DNA of 64,000 bases from Ceratorhiza oryzae-sativae (lineage: Eukaryota; Basidiomycota; Agaricomycetes; Cantharellales; Ceratobasidiaceae), in the NCBI GenBank assembly GCA_030998015.1, contig JARWMV010000234.1, positions 868,001 to 932,000 on the forward strand, written 5' to 3'. Of this stretch, positions 23,513 through 34,495 are shown piece by piece; position 1 is the stretch's first letter; every line of letters begins with the position of its first letter. A model generated the notes under the pieces. The model did no database searches. It saw nothing but the letters and a program-made list of their open reading frames with translations, and was not told the DNA's origin. A program made the position numbers and the translations under genes.

Positions 23513-24288
23513 ATGTCTTCCAAATCATTAACCTCGCATCTCCTCTATCTTTCATCCTCGCCCTCATACCAAGCAGCCACAACCCATGCATTCCTAGCAC
23601 AAGCCGGCCAAGGCACACTCCTTCAAGAAACGCTCGTGCACTGGCTATACCAAGACAGAATCTATGCCGCGCATGCCTATCCACGCTTCATCGGTCTTCT
23701 CATCGCCAAAATCCCATTCGAGAGCAGCGACTTGGCAGAGTTCGGGTCGGGTGTGACACCCCCCGAGGCACGGAATCGAAAGATTCTAGAGGTTCTGACG
23801 TTTTCGTTGGAAAATGTGTCTCGGGAGGTTCGGTTTTTTGAGGAAACTGCTTCAAAGATCGGCTCGCAGAGTGTGGGTCGGGAGGCACAAGTGGAGAGAG
23901 AGGCGACGAGGAACTATTGTGCTGAGATGGCGAAGGTCACGAGCCTGGGGACCTTGGAGGAAGGCTTGGTGTTTTTGTGGGCTATGGAAAAGGTAAGCCC
24001 GCCTGGCATGTTGTGGGGAATGTCTGGTTAGGTAAAACTGAGCGCTATGTATAGACGTACCTCGATTCGTGGACTTTTGCGTCCAAGCAAACGCCTCAAT
24101 CTTCCCGAGGCCCACTCGATGAATTTATCAAAAACTGGACAAGTGATGAGTTTATCAAATTCGTCGACCAGTTGGGGAAACTGGTTGACATGATGAATAT
24201 ACAGCCCGGGAGTGAGGCGTGGAGACGAGCAGAGGCAGTGTGGAACCGAGTAATCGAATTGGAGGTGGCATTCTGGCCCCGAGTTTAG
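23513..24288 (+). CDS. TENA/THI-4-family heme-oxygenase-fold protein
   Basis: The fold includes thiaminase II (aminopyrimidine salvage in thiamine metabolism) and other small-molecule enzymes, so the pathway is likely but not certain. The protein has about 237 residues in two exons; the intron is 23993-24054. Helical segments include QGTLLQETLVHWLYQDRIYA (the family's N-terminal 'WL.QD..Y' helix with active-site acid D), AYPRFIGLLIAKIP, LTFSLENVSREVRFFEE and LEEGLVFLWAMEKTYLDSW. I do not see the full Cys/Glu pair of bacterial thiaminase II, so it may belong to the divergent fungal subgroup. The gene is intact. Confidence 0.7.
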
Positions 24289-24482
24289 TAAATGTAACAT
24301 GTTATGAATCAACAGTGTCCGAGATAAGATACAGTGTGAGTATGTGAAAGGCTACAGTCGGAAAACGTTGATTATGCAAATGGTGATGTCATGGTTCAGG
24401 ATGGAGGAAGAAGGTACAAGCGACTTGGAAATCAAAGGCAAGGGCTGGAGAGGCGCCAAGATGAATACAAGACAGAGGCTGT

Positions 24483-24887
24483 TCATGACGATGGTCGAGG
24501 AGCGGAAGGGTCGTAGGCGGGAGGTGGCTGAGTGGGAAGCGTCGCCTGGCGAAACATGCTCGGCCTGCCCATCCAGTTTGGTCGCCTGTTCATCATCTCG
24601 AGGAGGCCCGTGTTCCTTTCTACTGTTCGCTCGCCGCCTCGTGCTTGAACCGAGTATTTAGGTAAACCGTCTACGTTCTCGCCCGCCTCGGCACGCACGA
24701 CTGGGTCGCCGCCGAATTGTGAACCGTAGGTGGCTGGAGGAGCGAGGCCTTGGTCACCCGCGGCGAGCTCGCGCTGTCGTTTTTGTCTCATGTACACGGC
24801 GATGGACCACCATATGATGAGGAAACCGAGCACGGCGATGGCAAAGAGGAAGAATATGCCTGTTCCAGAGCCTGAATCGAGTGCCAT
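24483..24887 (-). CDS. Single-pass membrane protein with PY motifs (Rcr1-like layout), copy A
   Basis: The intronless 134-residue protein has a short N-terminus, one transmembrane helix (residues about 10-32, FFLFAIAVLGFLIIWW) and a basic stop-transfer segment RQKRQR. The remaining tail is cytosolic-type, with GLPKYS and, near its end, QPPPAYDPS. PPxY and LPxY are the motifs bound by WW domains of Rsp5/Nedd4 ubiquitin ligases. Yeast Rcr1/Rcr2 and several other Rsp5 adaptors share this layout, so a trafficking-adaptor role is inferred. Copy B (25729-26106) lies in the same orientation 0.8 kb away and shares DPVVRAEAGE, GLPKYS, RPNWM, RQATLP and QPPPxYDPS, so the two arose by tandem duplication. 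Confidence 0.8.
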   Translation of the reverse strand: MALDSGSGTGIFFLFAIAVLGFLIIWWSIAVYMRQKRQRELAAGDQGLAPPATYGSQFGGDPVVRAEAGENVDGLPKYSVQARGGERTVERNTGLLEMMNRRPNWMGRPSMFRQATLPTQPPPAYDPSAPRPSS

Positions 24888-25728
24888 GATTGGTGGATGA
24901 GACTGGCAGAGTAGGCGCTAAGCGGGGCAGCGGGTGCACAGAAGTGGGTGCTTACTGGGATCAGCAGCTGGCTGGTGGAGAGAGGTTGCGGAAATGAAGG
25001 GAGCGGTACCGGCTGGTTTTAACCTCGAGTCCTGGCTGTGGAGCACGTTATTCAGGACCCAGTCTGGACTGCCGGATGCCGAAAAGCAGTGATCGCCATG
25101 ACATCCCCGCGGCTCTCCCGGCGTAGTGCTGCGGTCGGAGCCCTCGGCCCGTCACGTGCCAGGTCCACACCCCTTCTCGAAATAGGGGCAACCGAGGTGC
25201 CTCCCCTGAATGCAAGTCGTGTTCCTCTGGAAGAGATTCGCCCCTCGAGCTCATATCAGCCCACTTTCCTTCTGGATATTCTAGATGCCTACCCAAGGTG
25301 TATGTGCACATTATTCCGCCAACCAAGCATTGCCTGTCTATGCTCCTCGCCTCTGTGCAGCTGGCTTTATCTTCATTCCAGATCCAGTCAAAAATGATTG
25401 CCGCAGGAGTTTTTATTAGCTACATTGTATGAAACGCCGATGTGTGGTAGGATTCGATGTCTGAATTGCACCAAGGGTCTGCCCGTTGGTCGTGCGAGAG
25501 TAGGGCTGTCCGTGGTGCCTAAAGGCGAGATAGCCAAGATTTTTGTCCCAACGCTGCACGGCGGTATAGAATTAGTGATGGTCGTTTGGTACATGATATA
25601 TGGCTACATATGAGAAATGATACCCAGAGGTGAATTAAGCAAAGGGACGCAAGAGTTATACACAAGAGATACACGGGTCGCATGAAATGAAAAAGGCATG
25701 GCGGAATGAGCAGAGCATACACGCGTGA
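24888..25728. promoter_or_regulatory. Intergenic region between the two PY-protein copies
   Basis: About 840 bp. It should contain the promoter and 5' leader of copy A (a possible leader splice donor, CAGTAAGC, is seen near 24957) and the 3' end of copy B. Short frames have no conserved content. Confidence 0.35.
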
Positions 25729-26106
25729 TCAAGATGACGCCCTGGGAGTCGAAGGGTCGTACGAAGGAGGGGGCTGCGCAGGGAGTGTTGCCTGCCTCAG
25801 CACGGTTGGAAGAGCCATCCAGTTCGGTCGCCGACTTGTGTTCCTATCGACAGTCTGCTCGTCTGCTCCGGCTGCGGCCGAGTATTTCGGGAGGCCTTCC
25901 GTGGATTCGCCTGCTTCAGCGCGTACAACTGGGTCGCGGACGGCTCGCGAAGGTTGGGAGGTAGGACGAGTGGGAGCCCTGCTGTTGGCGAGCGCACGTT
26001 GTCGCCTGGCTTGGATATGCACGGCGATTCCTCCACATATCACGAGCAATCCAGCTATGCCAATAGCCAAACCAAAGTACACTCCTGTGCTAGGCTCTGG
26101 CGACAT
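25729..26106 (-). CDS. Single-pass membrane protein with PY motifs (Rcr1-like layout), copy B
   Basis: The intronless 125-residue paralogue of the copy at 24483-24887 has a short N-terminus (MSPEPSTG), one transmembrane helix (FGLAIGIAGLLVICGGIAV, residues about 11-29) and the basic boundary QARRQR. Its soluble tail contains DPVVRAEAGE, GLPKYS, RPNWM, RQATLP and QPPPSYDPS. The PPSY and LPKY motifs are conserved between copies while the linkers have diverged, which argues that these motifs are under selection. A probable 5' leader intron lies upstream (GTAAGT near 26167, acceptor TAG near 26119). Role as a Rsp5-type ubiquitin-ligase adaptor is inferred from layout, not shown. Confidence 0.8.
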   Translation of the reverse strand: MSPEPSTGVYFGLAIGIAGLLVICGGIAVHIQARRQRALANSRAPTRPTSQPSRAVRDPVVRAEAGESTEGLPKYSAAAGADEQTVDRNTSRRPNWMALPTVLRQATLPAQPPPSYDPSTPRASS

Positions 26107-26491
26107 GGTTCAGTGTAACTACGAAAACAGGAATGAGGTCGACCAATGTATATCGAATGCAGCACTTACTCTCACGCTCCTTGGAACCAAGCGAGCAGAA
26201 TCCCACAAGAGTGCCACGCTCAGAACGAAGGGAATGATGAGTATGGAGGGCCAGTGGCCAGAACCGACTGTTTATAAGGTTAATAGTACGGCACAGTCTG
26301 GTCCACGGCCCCTGTGTCTGAAGGATCGAACATATGAGCCAAGCCTTATCGGACTCGCAGCCGGCGACTGTTCGCCGGACGCGTGGAGTCAAGAGCCGCA
26401 GGTTCTCTGTCGAATTTCCGAGCGTCACGTGTGAGCATGTGTCAGCGGGCAGTCTACCCCGCGCTAATATTTTCTGTTCTCGTCCTTGCCC
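26107..26491. promoter_or_regulatory. Divergent promoter region, PY protein copy B / PNO1
   Basis: About 385 bp separates two divergent start codons. It probably includes a 5' leader intron of the PY gene (about 26167-26119). A GC-rich, gCGTCACGTg-containing segment near 26420-26432 precedes PNO1; CACGTG-like sites are common binding sites of bHLH factors, but a role here is only suggested. Confidence 0.35.
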
Positions 26492-27506
26492 ATGGCTCCG
26501 ATCGTATCGCCCTCTGCACCGGCCTCGTCCTCCAAACAAAAGTCCAAGACTCGACGCACAAAGTCTTCGGCAAAGAAACATCTGATTGCAGCTCAGCCCG
26601 ATGTGCCCATAACCACCAAAGACGACGATCTCATCCCTCTTGACGATGTCGTGATGACCGACCCCGATGCCAAGGCTAGCATGGACGTCGATGACGTTGC
26701 CCCTTCTTTCCCAGCTTTGCCGCCGTCTGCACAGCGTGCGACCGAGAAGTCCGAATCGAGACGGATTGCCATCCCTCCCCATCGCATGACTCCGTTGAAG
26801 AAAGATTGGGTTAATATATTCTCACCGCTGACCGAAATGCTCGGGCTGCAGGTGCGCATGAACGTACAAAAGCGGGCTGTCGAGATGCGGGTGAGTTGTC
26901 CTGGAATCGACACAGAGGTCATGAGAACTGACTGTTGGAGAACAGACTTCGAGGCACACCAAGGACGTTGGTGCGATCCAGAGGGGGGCTGATTTTGTCA
27001 AGGCGTATGCGCTTGGCTTTGATATTAACGTTAGTGATCTCAGCATTCAAGGCTGTGCACTGCTCTCATGGTTTACCTCTAGGACGCTATTGCGCTACTC
27101 CGGCTAGATGACCTATACCTGGACTCGTTTGAGATCAAAGATGTAAAGACCCTGCATGGTGATCACTTGTCTCGCGCGATTGGCAAGTTTTTATTATTAT
27201 TGGCAAACAAGGGATGTTGGGTTCTAACATTCCTGCAGGCCGCATTGCTGGACATGACGGCAAAACTAAATTCACCATCGAAAATGCGAGCAGAACACGA
27301 ATCGTTCTCGCGGATACGCAAGTACCCCCGGTCTATTCTATATCTCCTACTTACACCCTCCTAGGAAAATACACATTCTCGGCTCATTCCAAAATATCAA
27401 GATCGCACGGGATGCATTGGTTTCCTTGATCTTGGGTAGCCCGCCGGGCAAGGTCTATGCCGGGCTTAGGACTGTTGGTGCGCGAATGCGACAGAGAGCG
27501 ACTTAG
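26492..27506 (+). CDS. PNO1: RNA-binding protein PNO1/Dim2 (40S pre-ribosome factor, KH domain)
   Basis: Component of pre-40S particles needed for cleavage of 20S pre-rRNA to 18S and for Dim1-dependent methylation, acting in nucleolus and cytoplasm. The N-terminal 90 residues are basic then acidic. The conserved core follows: [78 protein letters not shown], the KH-type [20 protein letters not shown], and the C-terminal [20 protein letters not shown] plus [13 protein letters not shown]. Four introns are needed. Two have GC donors (27183-27238 and 27318-27364, both GCAAGT), and each restores an exact family match across the junction. The gene is intact. Confidence 0.93.
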
Positions 27507-27617
27507 ATCACGGCTGTGGTCCGTTATGTTCATGGCTTGTGTTTATGTATTACAAGTGAAATCATATTCCCGATTAAATTACGACAGCAAGTGGAATTCG
27601 TACAACCAAAACGACTG

Positions 27618-28896
27618 TTATCCTTGAAAGCTAATTCCGGTTTTCTTTGTCTCTGCTCTTCCACCGCCAGAGAACCCGGTTCCTTCTCGACAGAGTTGAA
27701 TAACGTCTTTGGACTCGGGGAGGGTGGTATCACAGACAACGCATTGTTTGCCCGGAATGACAAGCGTGTCGGTACAAGTTTTACAGAGCACATGTGAGCA
27801 GGGTCGCATGACTAAAACCTGTGTTAACTAGTGAGCAACTGGACTGGAGACCGTACGCACGATGCATAAGTCCGAGTCCGAGAGTCTTTTTGCAGCTCGG
27901 ACAGATAGGTTCTGCTTTCTCCTTGTCGCCTGATGGGTTCGACGAGGAAGATGTTGCTGCGGTACTTGTGTTGGTAGTGAACTTGACCGGTATCAAGCCT
28001 TTCAAACTACTCAACCCTCACATGTCAGTCCCCTGCTGCGAATTCGCACATGAACATACTTTAGCGGGTGCCCAAACTCTGTTGCTCGACAAACCGTTAC
28101 AACTTTTACGTCTTTTAATTTCCCAAGTGACATGTCTCCAGCCCCGCCCTCTGCCGAGGGGGTCTCGCTCGCAAGCCAATACGCAGAAGGAATTTTGGAT
28201 TTTCGTGCTTCACGTTGTTCGAGCTCGATCTGCTTCAGAGCGGCTTGTTCAGCTCTGCGGGCGAGCTCATCTGCGTGTGTCTGGTCGAATTCGAATGCTT
28301 CGGATGCCGGTCGCTTGGTTCCTCGAGGGGCTATTTACGAGTTGGGATCATGGATATAGCACTGAGGTGGGGTACTGACCTTCGTCTCCGTTTGTTTTCT
28401 CCTTCTCCTTCTCTTTTGGCGGTTCTTTGCGTGCGCCTAGACCCAATTGCCCTCGTTCGAAATCCCGCAAGACCCGCTCTCGAGCCGCCTCCATAGCCTT
28501 TGCCTTCTCAGCCTCCTCTTCACGGGCAAGTTCTTCAAGTTTTGTCTTGAAGCGCTTGATTCCCTTTTTCTGAGAAAGGAGGTCCGAGTAGATGCATTCC
28601 TTGCAGTCTGACGAGTCGAGTCAGTGGTAATCCGCGTGCCAACAAAAGACGACAGACAAATGTGTCCCTGTTCACATGAGACCGGCTCTCTAGCTTGTTG
28701 AAGGCAGAGTGTACACGCGTCAAAGCGTTTCATGGAGTCTATGCCTAAACGTTGCTACACCCCCGTCAGTCCTTGACATCCGGCACGGAACCAAGTTGAC
28801 AACACGCACTTTTTTGGTCCCATAATCCGACAATTTTTTATACTCGGCATAGCTAAAGACACTATTGGCGGTGTTGTTTCTGCTGTGTTTTGTCAC
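27618..28896 (-). CDS. NOSIP-type RING/U-box protein
   Basis: Nitric-oxide-synthase-interacting-protein family, a predicted E3 ubiquitin ligase found with spliceosomes. The spliced product reads TKHSRNNTANSVFSYAEYKK, then RFDACTLCLQQAREPVSCEQ, GHIYCKECIYSDLLSQKKGI (first half-RING), a long charged helix, FEFDQTHADELARRAEQAAL and SLGKLKDVKVVTVCRA. It ends with SLKGLIPVKF, EPICPSCKKTL and MRPCSHVLCKTCTDTL (second RING), closing at TGISFQG. Internal junctions are in phase. The start is odd: the frame has GTG (28896-28894) where relatives have ATG (MTxH), with an in-frame TAA a few codons upstream and no in-frame ATG. An out-of-frame ATG lies at 28904. Confidence 0.85.
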
Positions 28897-29124
28897 TGCG
28901 ACATTTCGGTCAGTTTATTCGACGCGGGCTGATATAGGCGAACGCACTGCTGGTGGCCGAGAAGAGCTGGTGATAGTCGGCGCTTGTAGCCACGTGGAGA
29001 CCCTGGATTCTCAGAGTTGTCGACCGGCCACGTCAATCAGCTGGTCGTCGAGCTGAATTCGTCTTAAATACCCTCTGGCACTCGCACGTCGCACTCTCTA
29101 CCTCCGACTGCTACCAGCAACACT

Positions 29125-30786
29125 ATGGCGCGTGGGATCTTTGGCGGGGCCTTCAAGGGCCTCGACGGCTTTGGCAAGGTCAGTAGTATAGGGGCCGATG
29201 GTGAGGATCAACCTGCTTATTTGGGTGATAGACTATGGAGGATGTCAAGGTTAAGACGAGGACTGGCGCATTCCGTGAGTGCGTGTGTATGAACGGGCGT
29301 ATCGAGTGCTCATAGTTTTGGCAGTAACCATGCTTTCGGCTGCGATCATCCTCACATTCACATTAATCGAGTTGATTGACTACCGACGAGTTACCATCGA
29401 CTCGTCTGTCTTTGTTGACCGGTCGCGGGGAGAAAAGCTGACGGTCAAAATGAACATTACGTTCCCCAGAGTGCCATGCTATTGTACGTCAACCAACTCA
29501 TGTGCTGCGGTTGATTTTGCTAACCAACTCTCCAGTGCTCTCTTTGGACGTAACGGACATCTCTGGCGAAATTCTGCAGGATCTCACACACAACATGGTC
29601 AAGACTCGGTTGGACGCCCACGGTCAACTCATCGAGGACGGTTTCCATAATAATGAGCTTGACAATGAGGTCGAGAAGACCATCAAGTCGCGTCCAAAGA
29701 ACTATTGCGGCTCTTGCTACGGCGGAGAGCCTCCAGAGGGCGGATGCTGCCAGACATGCGAGAGCGTTCGACAGGCGTATTTGAACCGTGGCTGGAGTTT
29801 TGGTGATCCCGACGCGATTGAGCAGGTGAGCACTCCCGACTCTCGCTGCATACAGTCCGTTTATCGAACGTTGTCCAGTGTGTTGCTGAAAACTGGACTC
29901 ATAAAATCCATGAACAAAACTCCGAAGGCTGTCGAATCGCCGGTCGGGTGCGAGTCAACAAAGTCACCGGAAACTTCCATTTCTCCCCTGGTCGTTCATA
30001 CGTCTTGAACAGAGGACATGTTCAGGATCTCGTGCCGTACCTCAAAGATGGAAACCATCACGATTTCGGACACTACATTCACGAGTTCCACTTTGAGGGT
30101 GACACTGAGGCCGAAGACGAATGGCGCGGAACGGACCGCGGCACTGCATGGCGCAAGAAGGTTGGGCTTCTGGGACATCCGTTGGATGATGTTGTCGCTC
30201 ATGCAAGCTCTGCTCGCGTGCGTATTTGCTTTCTCCAACCTTGGGAACCAAAGTAAACCTAACCTATATGACTCCTTTAGAATGAGGCTTCAAATTATAT
30301 GTTCCAGTACTTTATGAAAGTCGTGTCAACAGAGTTCAGGCACCTCGATGGGGATGTGGTGAGTTTACTTCCTAGGTCGATACACCACATCGTATTCACG
30401 CCTTCCGTAGATCAAATCGCATCAATACTCGGTGACATCCTACGAACGTGATCTGACCCATGGTGACGGAGCTGAACGCGACTCTCATGGTACCCTTACC
30501 GGCCACGGTGTTGCCGGCCTGCCGGGCGCGTTCTTCAATTTCGAGATCTCGCCGATGATGGTTGTCCATCAGGAATCACGCAAGACTTTTGCTCATTTCG
30601 CAACTTCGTACGTGTTTGCAATCGCTCTCACGACCTTTGCATTATGGCTTAACACGATAATATGTCAGGCTGTGCGCGATTATTGGTGGTGTCCTCACAC
30701 TTGCCTCTATTGTTGACAAGGTTGCGTTTGCTACCATGGGCCAAGATGGGGATGGGTACGATGCACCAAATGGGAAACTCATGTGA
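29125..30786 (+). CDS. ERV46: ERV46/ERGIC3-family ER-Golgi cargo receptor
   Basis: COPII vesicle membrane protein that partners Erv41 to retrieve ER residents. Exon 1 encodes MARGIFGGAFKGLDGFGK. Next come TMEDVKVKTRTGAF and the first membrane helix LTMLSAAIILTFTLIELIDY. The lumenal domain follows with DVTDISGEILQDLTHNM, the Cys block CGSCYGGEPPEGGCCQTCE, CRIAGRVRVNKVTGNFHFSP, NYMFQYFMKVVSTEFRHL, and GLPGAFFNFEISPMMVVHQE. The second membrane helix is LCAIIGGVLTLASIVDK. About seven introns restore the frame and the gene is intact. The C-terminus ends GKLM; the yeast di-hydrophobic export motif is not obvious. Confidence 0.93.
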
Positions 30787-31151
30787 GGCAAATATAAAAA
30801 CACGGAGTTTTGCTGCGCTGGGTGTTGTGCGGTTTTGTCGCATGTGTAGTTTTAGCATTTAGAAATGGTGATATCATTTTCGAGCTCTTGCCGCCTTGTG
30901 AGGGAGGTATTACGGTCACGTGGCTTCACGATGGTCTCGCTGGTTCTTGACTGAGTGCAGCGCTTCTTCGGCTTGGTGCGACTCTTATGATCGTTTTCTC
31001 ACGTTCAACAGCTTGAGACAGCCTTTTGATTCAACACTGCCTATTTTCTCGCCACTAGCTGGGTTACTTGTCACGACGCGCAGTTACAAACGCGACGACC
31101 AGTGTTTACTTACGACCGTCACGTCTCGTGCGAAGCCAATCTAGTTTCAGA
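30787..31151. promoter_or_regulatory. Intergenic region upstream of APC2
   Basis: About 365 bp between the ERV46 stop and the APC2 start codon. It should hold ERV46 3' sequence and the APC2 promoter. A GTCACGTGG E-box-like site lies near 30914-30922. Nothing else recognised. Confidence 0.35.
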
Positions 31152-34100
31152 ATGGAACAAAAGCCTATCAGTGAGCTCATGCTCCGAGCAAGCTGGAACG
31201 AAGCTGTCAAGCGGATCAACTCTGGGAAAGCGGGTCGGGCTGGGCTGTATCAGAACGGGGCTGTGAGTATGTCCCCCTTTTCACTAGGGAATTCGACTAA
31301 GAGTCTCAGGCATGGACGCTCGTATGTGATCAAATACAACCGCATGATATTAGCAAGCCCAAGAATCCACCTCTACGTCGTAAGGCGCGATTACCCGTAT
31401 AATTGCGTTCGTATATTGACCCTTACTGTAGCCAATGAGGTTATCGTACGGCCTCTCAAACTTCTGGAGAGTGTCTCGATGATAGGACCCCTTTTGCAAT
31501 GGTTTACCGGTCAGTTTAACCTCTTGCGTATGATGTGTAGCTCCCTCACGTCAACTTGCAGAGGAAATGGCCGAAAAGATGCCATTGGTCACTTCAGACA
31601 TCGCGACATACATCACACGCTGGGAGGCGAGTCAAGACGTACAGGAGCTGTATCATATGTTTGCGAGGCTGTCCGTTTGGTATTTTGAGTGGTCTGCGCC
31701 CTTGAGCATCTTCTCCTCGTAAGTTGGAGTTCCTTTGGCTGCCTGCAAACACTGATATTCGCTTCCCAAAGTGTGAATGTCGATGCGCCCACACTATTCC
31801 GCAAGAATTTTCGTACCAACTTTCTAACCTCTCTTCCGTCTGGTTTTCCTCGTGCTTTCCACGCGCTCTTGCGCTCTACTCTTGAAGCCCCCGCGCTTGA
31901 TACTCGGTTGTTCCCAACACTAGACTTGATGGGCTATTGCAAGATCATGAGAGCTTGGTGGCGAGTGTCATCAATGAAGCGATCGAACGGCGAGTGCGGG
32001 AAGTCGCTGAATCGGCAGATGGGGAAACCAGCGTCCTTCAAACTGTTAAAGATTGGTTCACCGAGAGTGTCGTTCCGTGGATGGCAATGACCTATGGGCG
32101 GGGGCTGACTGATCGTGAGTGCTTTTGGCAGCTTCGTTATACTGGTGAAATTTTGAAGAAGCTGCTCGAAGAATTGTTGTCGAGAGCTCTTGCACCCACC
32201 GCTGGGAAGTTTGATTATCATATCTGCAAGGTACTATGCGAGATCAGGTGTGCACTTTCGTCCAAATTGGAACCTTCAAAGCCTTAGTTGCGTTCTACAG
32301 GACTGCCGAGATATTTGACATCATCGTAGACTATCCAGAGTCCAAAGTTGCGCTACTAGACCTCAAAGAATGCATGGAACGAGCGGATGGGCGGAACAAT
32401 CTGGTACAGACCTTGAGACGACTGTATGTGGGCAGTTTCATGTTGCGTGAATTGCAATCGACCCCGTCGACAGAAACAAGAAGCGTCTCTTGCACCCTGG
32501 TGCTGACACAAAAGACATCCTTACCCAGTATGTTTCTACTATACGGTGTCTTCGCATTCTCGACCCGCCTGGCGTATTGCTGTTCAAGGTTGCAGACCCG
32601 ATCAGGAGGTACCTGAGGTGAGCAAAGCTTAGGGATATTATTTCAGTCGTTGATCGATATTATGAATATAGAGAGCGACCAGACACCATCAGGTGTATTG
32701 TTGGTAGTCTCGTAGGCGACGGGAGCGACTTGCTTGAGGAAAACGAACAAGTGCTGCCTATTCAAGCACTAAATGAACCTTATGAGGACTACACTGACCC
32801 TGCATGGGAGCCAGATCCCAATGATGCGGAACCAGGTATGTTTCCACTATGTGTTTCCTTGCTGTTTCTAATGTAGTGTGTTCAGAGTTCCGCACCAGCA
32901 AGCCCGGGGATATCGTCAGTACGCTTGTTAGCATTTATGACTCGCGCGATCTGTTCGTCAAAGAGCTTCAAAGCATGCTTGGGCAACGACTGTTGGCTGT
33001 CAAAGATCATAACTATGACAATGAAGTAAGTTGGTTGGGATGTGTCATATGTGTATGGCATTGACAGTCGTATTTAGACACGAAACGTCGAAATCCTTAA
33101 GCTTCGATTTGGTGAAGCCGCTCTCCAGCTGTGCGACGTCATGCTCAAAGATGTCACGGATTCACGTCGTGTTGACAAGCATATGGCTGGGAAAATCCAT
33201 GTGAGAAAATCCTTCGAGGAAATCCAACTTGACCCTCAATCCCATCCCTCATATAGGTGCCACTTCACCCCACAATCATCTCTCACCTATTTTGGCCAAA
33301 CTTACAAACAAGTTCGCTCAAGATGCCCGGGCAATTCCAAGAGTAGGTCCCTGTGCTACAGCCGTCCCCCACCTATCTCATATCGAATAACAGAATGCAA
33401 GAAATATTTGAGCGTGAATTTGAGGAACATAAGCGGGGAAAAAATTGCGTTGGATGAATAACTTGGGTACGGTTTCTTTAGACGTAGAGCTCGAGGATAG
33501 AACAATCAGCGTGGACGCTACGCCCCTTGAAGCGGCCGTTATTGAATTGTTCTCAACAAGAGGTCAGCCCATCTATGCCTGTTGATAGAGTAACTAACGT
33601 TGTACCATGAGCACAGAGACTTGGAGTTTGAACGAACTCGCACCAAAGCTAGGTCTCCCTGAGGCTTCTCTTGTTCGACCAGCGGTTGAATCGTGGGCAT
33701 CTCGTGGTGTGCTGAAGTCTGTCGGAAACGGCGAGTATCGGCTACTAGAACGGTCCGAAGAGCACCCAGGTTCCGTCAGACGGCCGGTTATCGAGCTCGA
33801 GGGTGGGTTTCAAGTGTGTGCACGTTCTGGGTATCCGCTCATTGCTGTGGTCGCCCCTATTACTATTAGCTCCTAGTGAGGTGCCAACTGGGCCTTCCGA
33901 GGAAGAAATTGCACTACAAGCCGCTCAGATGGAGGTGTATTGGAATGTAAGTAGTATTGGTGGTAAATATACCACATATCCTCACCCCCTTCTCAATCCC
34001 ACCTGTTTAGTTTACCAAAGGAATTTTAACGAACTTGGGTGCGCTGCCTATCGACCGCATACAGGCAATGCTTTCATTAGCCCCAGGATATAACAAGACT

Positions 34101-34190
34101 ACCGATCAACTGGCTGGGTTCCTTGATTCGGCCCGTCGGAGGGGTCTTATTGAGTGTAACGATGGATTGTGGAGGTTGGTGAGGCCATGA
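31152..34190 (+). CDS. APC2: Anaphase-promoting complex subunit 2 (APC2, cullin-like)
   Basis: Cullin subunit of the APC/C ubiquitin ligase that drives mitotic exit; it binds the RING subunit Apc11. The spliced product has MEQKPISELMLRASWNEAVK, VIVRPLKLLESVSMIGPLLQ, YITRWEASQDVQELYHMFAR, DHESLVASVINEAIERRV, NKKRLLHPGADTKDIL, VLLFKVADPIRRYLRERP, the cullin-homology block VPLHPTIISHLFWPNL, RKLRW-type RGKKLRWMNNLGTVSLDV, and a C-terminal winged helix (SLNELAPKLGLPEASLVRPA and LRAL-type end). About eleven introns fit. Two apparent one-base losses remain in otherwise perfect family matches, at about 31921 (LFPTLR/LDGLLQ) and in the A run 33439-33444. Because APC2 is essential and single-copy in fungi, these are probably sequence errors. 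Confidence 0.9.
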
Positions 34191-34495
34191 TCGACTGAGA
34201 TCGACCTCGGAGTCGTATATTTGAACCGTCTCTTGCTGAGTCATCATCCCTTCCCCACGTTCTGGCGGCCACCACTTTGCTGCGCTCCTGGCTGCACTAT
34301 AATTATATTGGGACGCTCGTACCCAAAGCCTGGACCCTGTTGCTTTCGTCAATTACCTTTTCTCAATCTATTAAATTTATTGCGCCGGCTACGACGACCC
34401 CTCCCCTTTGCACCGCTTCGGTTTTGCGTCGACCGGACATCACCGACGACTAACTGCTCCCTATCGAACAATCACGCCACTGCCGGGTATAATCT
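34191..34495. promoter_or_regulatory. Short intergenic region upstream of the queuosine salvage gene
   Basis: About 305 bp between APC2 stop and the next ATG, pyrimidine-rich on the + strand towards the right as is usual for fungal leaders. No gene or repeat seen. Confidence 0.3.

Noticed and set aside
27781..27845. Frame mismatch between ICPSCKKTL and MRPCSHVLC in NOSIP
   Set aside because: Using the acceptor TTTTAG a few bases downstream restores the frame exactly; no break is needed.
32424..32473. Apparent third frame break in APC2 between TLRRL and KKRLLHPG
   Set aside because: A 50-nt GT-AG intron (GTATGT donor, GACAG acceptor) joins CT to AAAC in phase and restores the family motif, so this is an ordinary intron.
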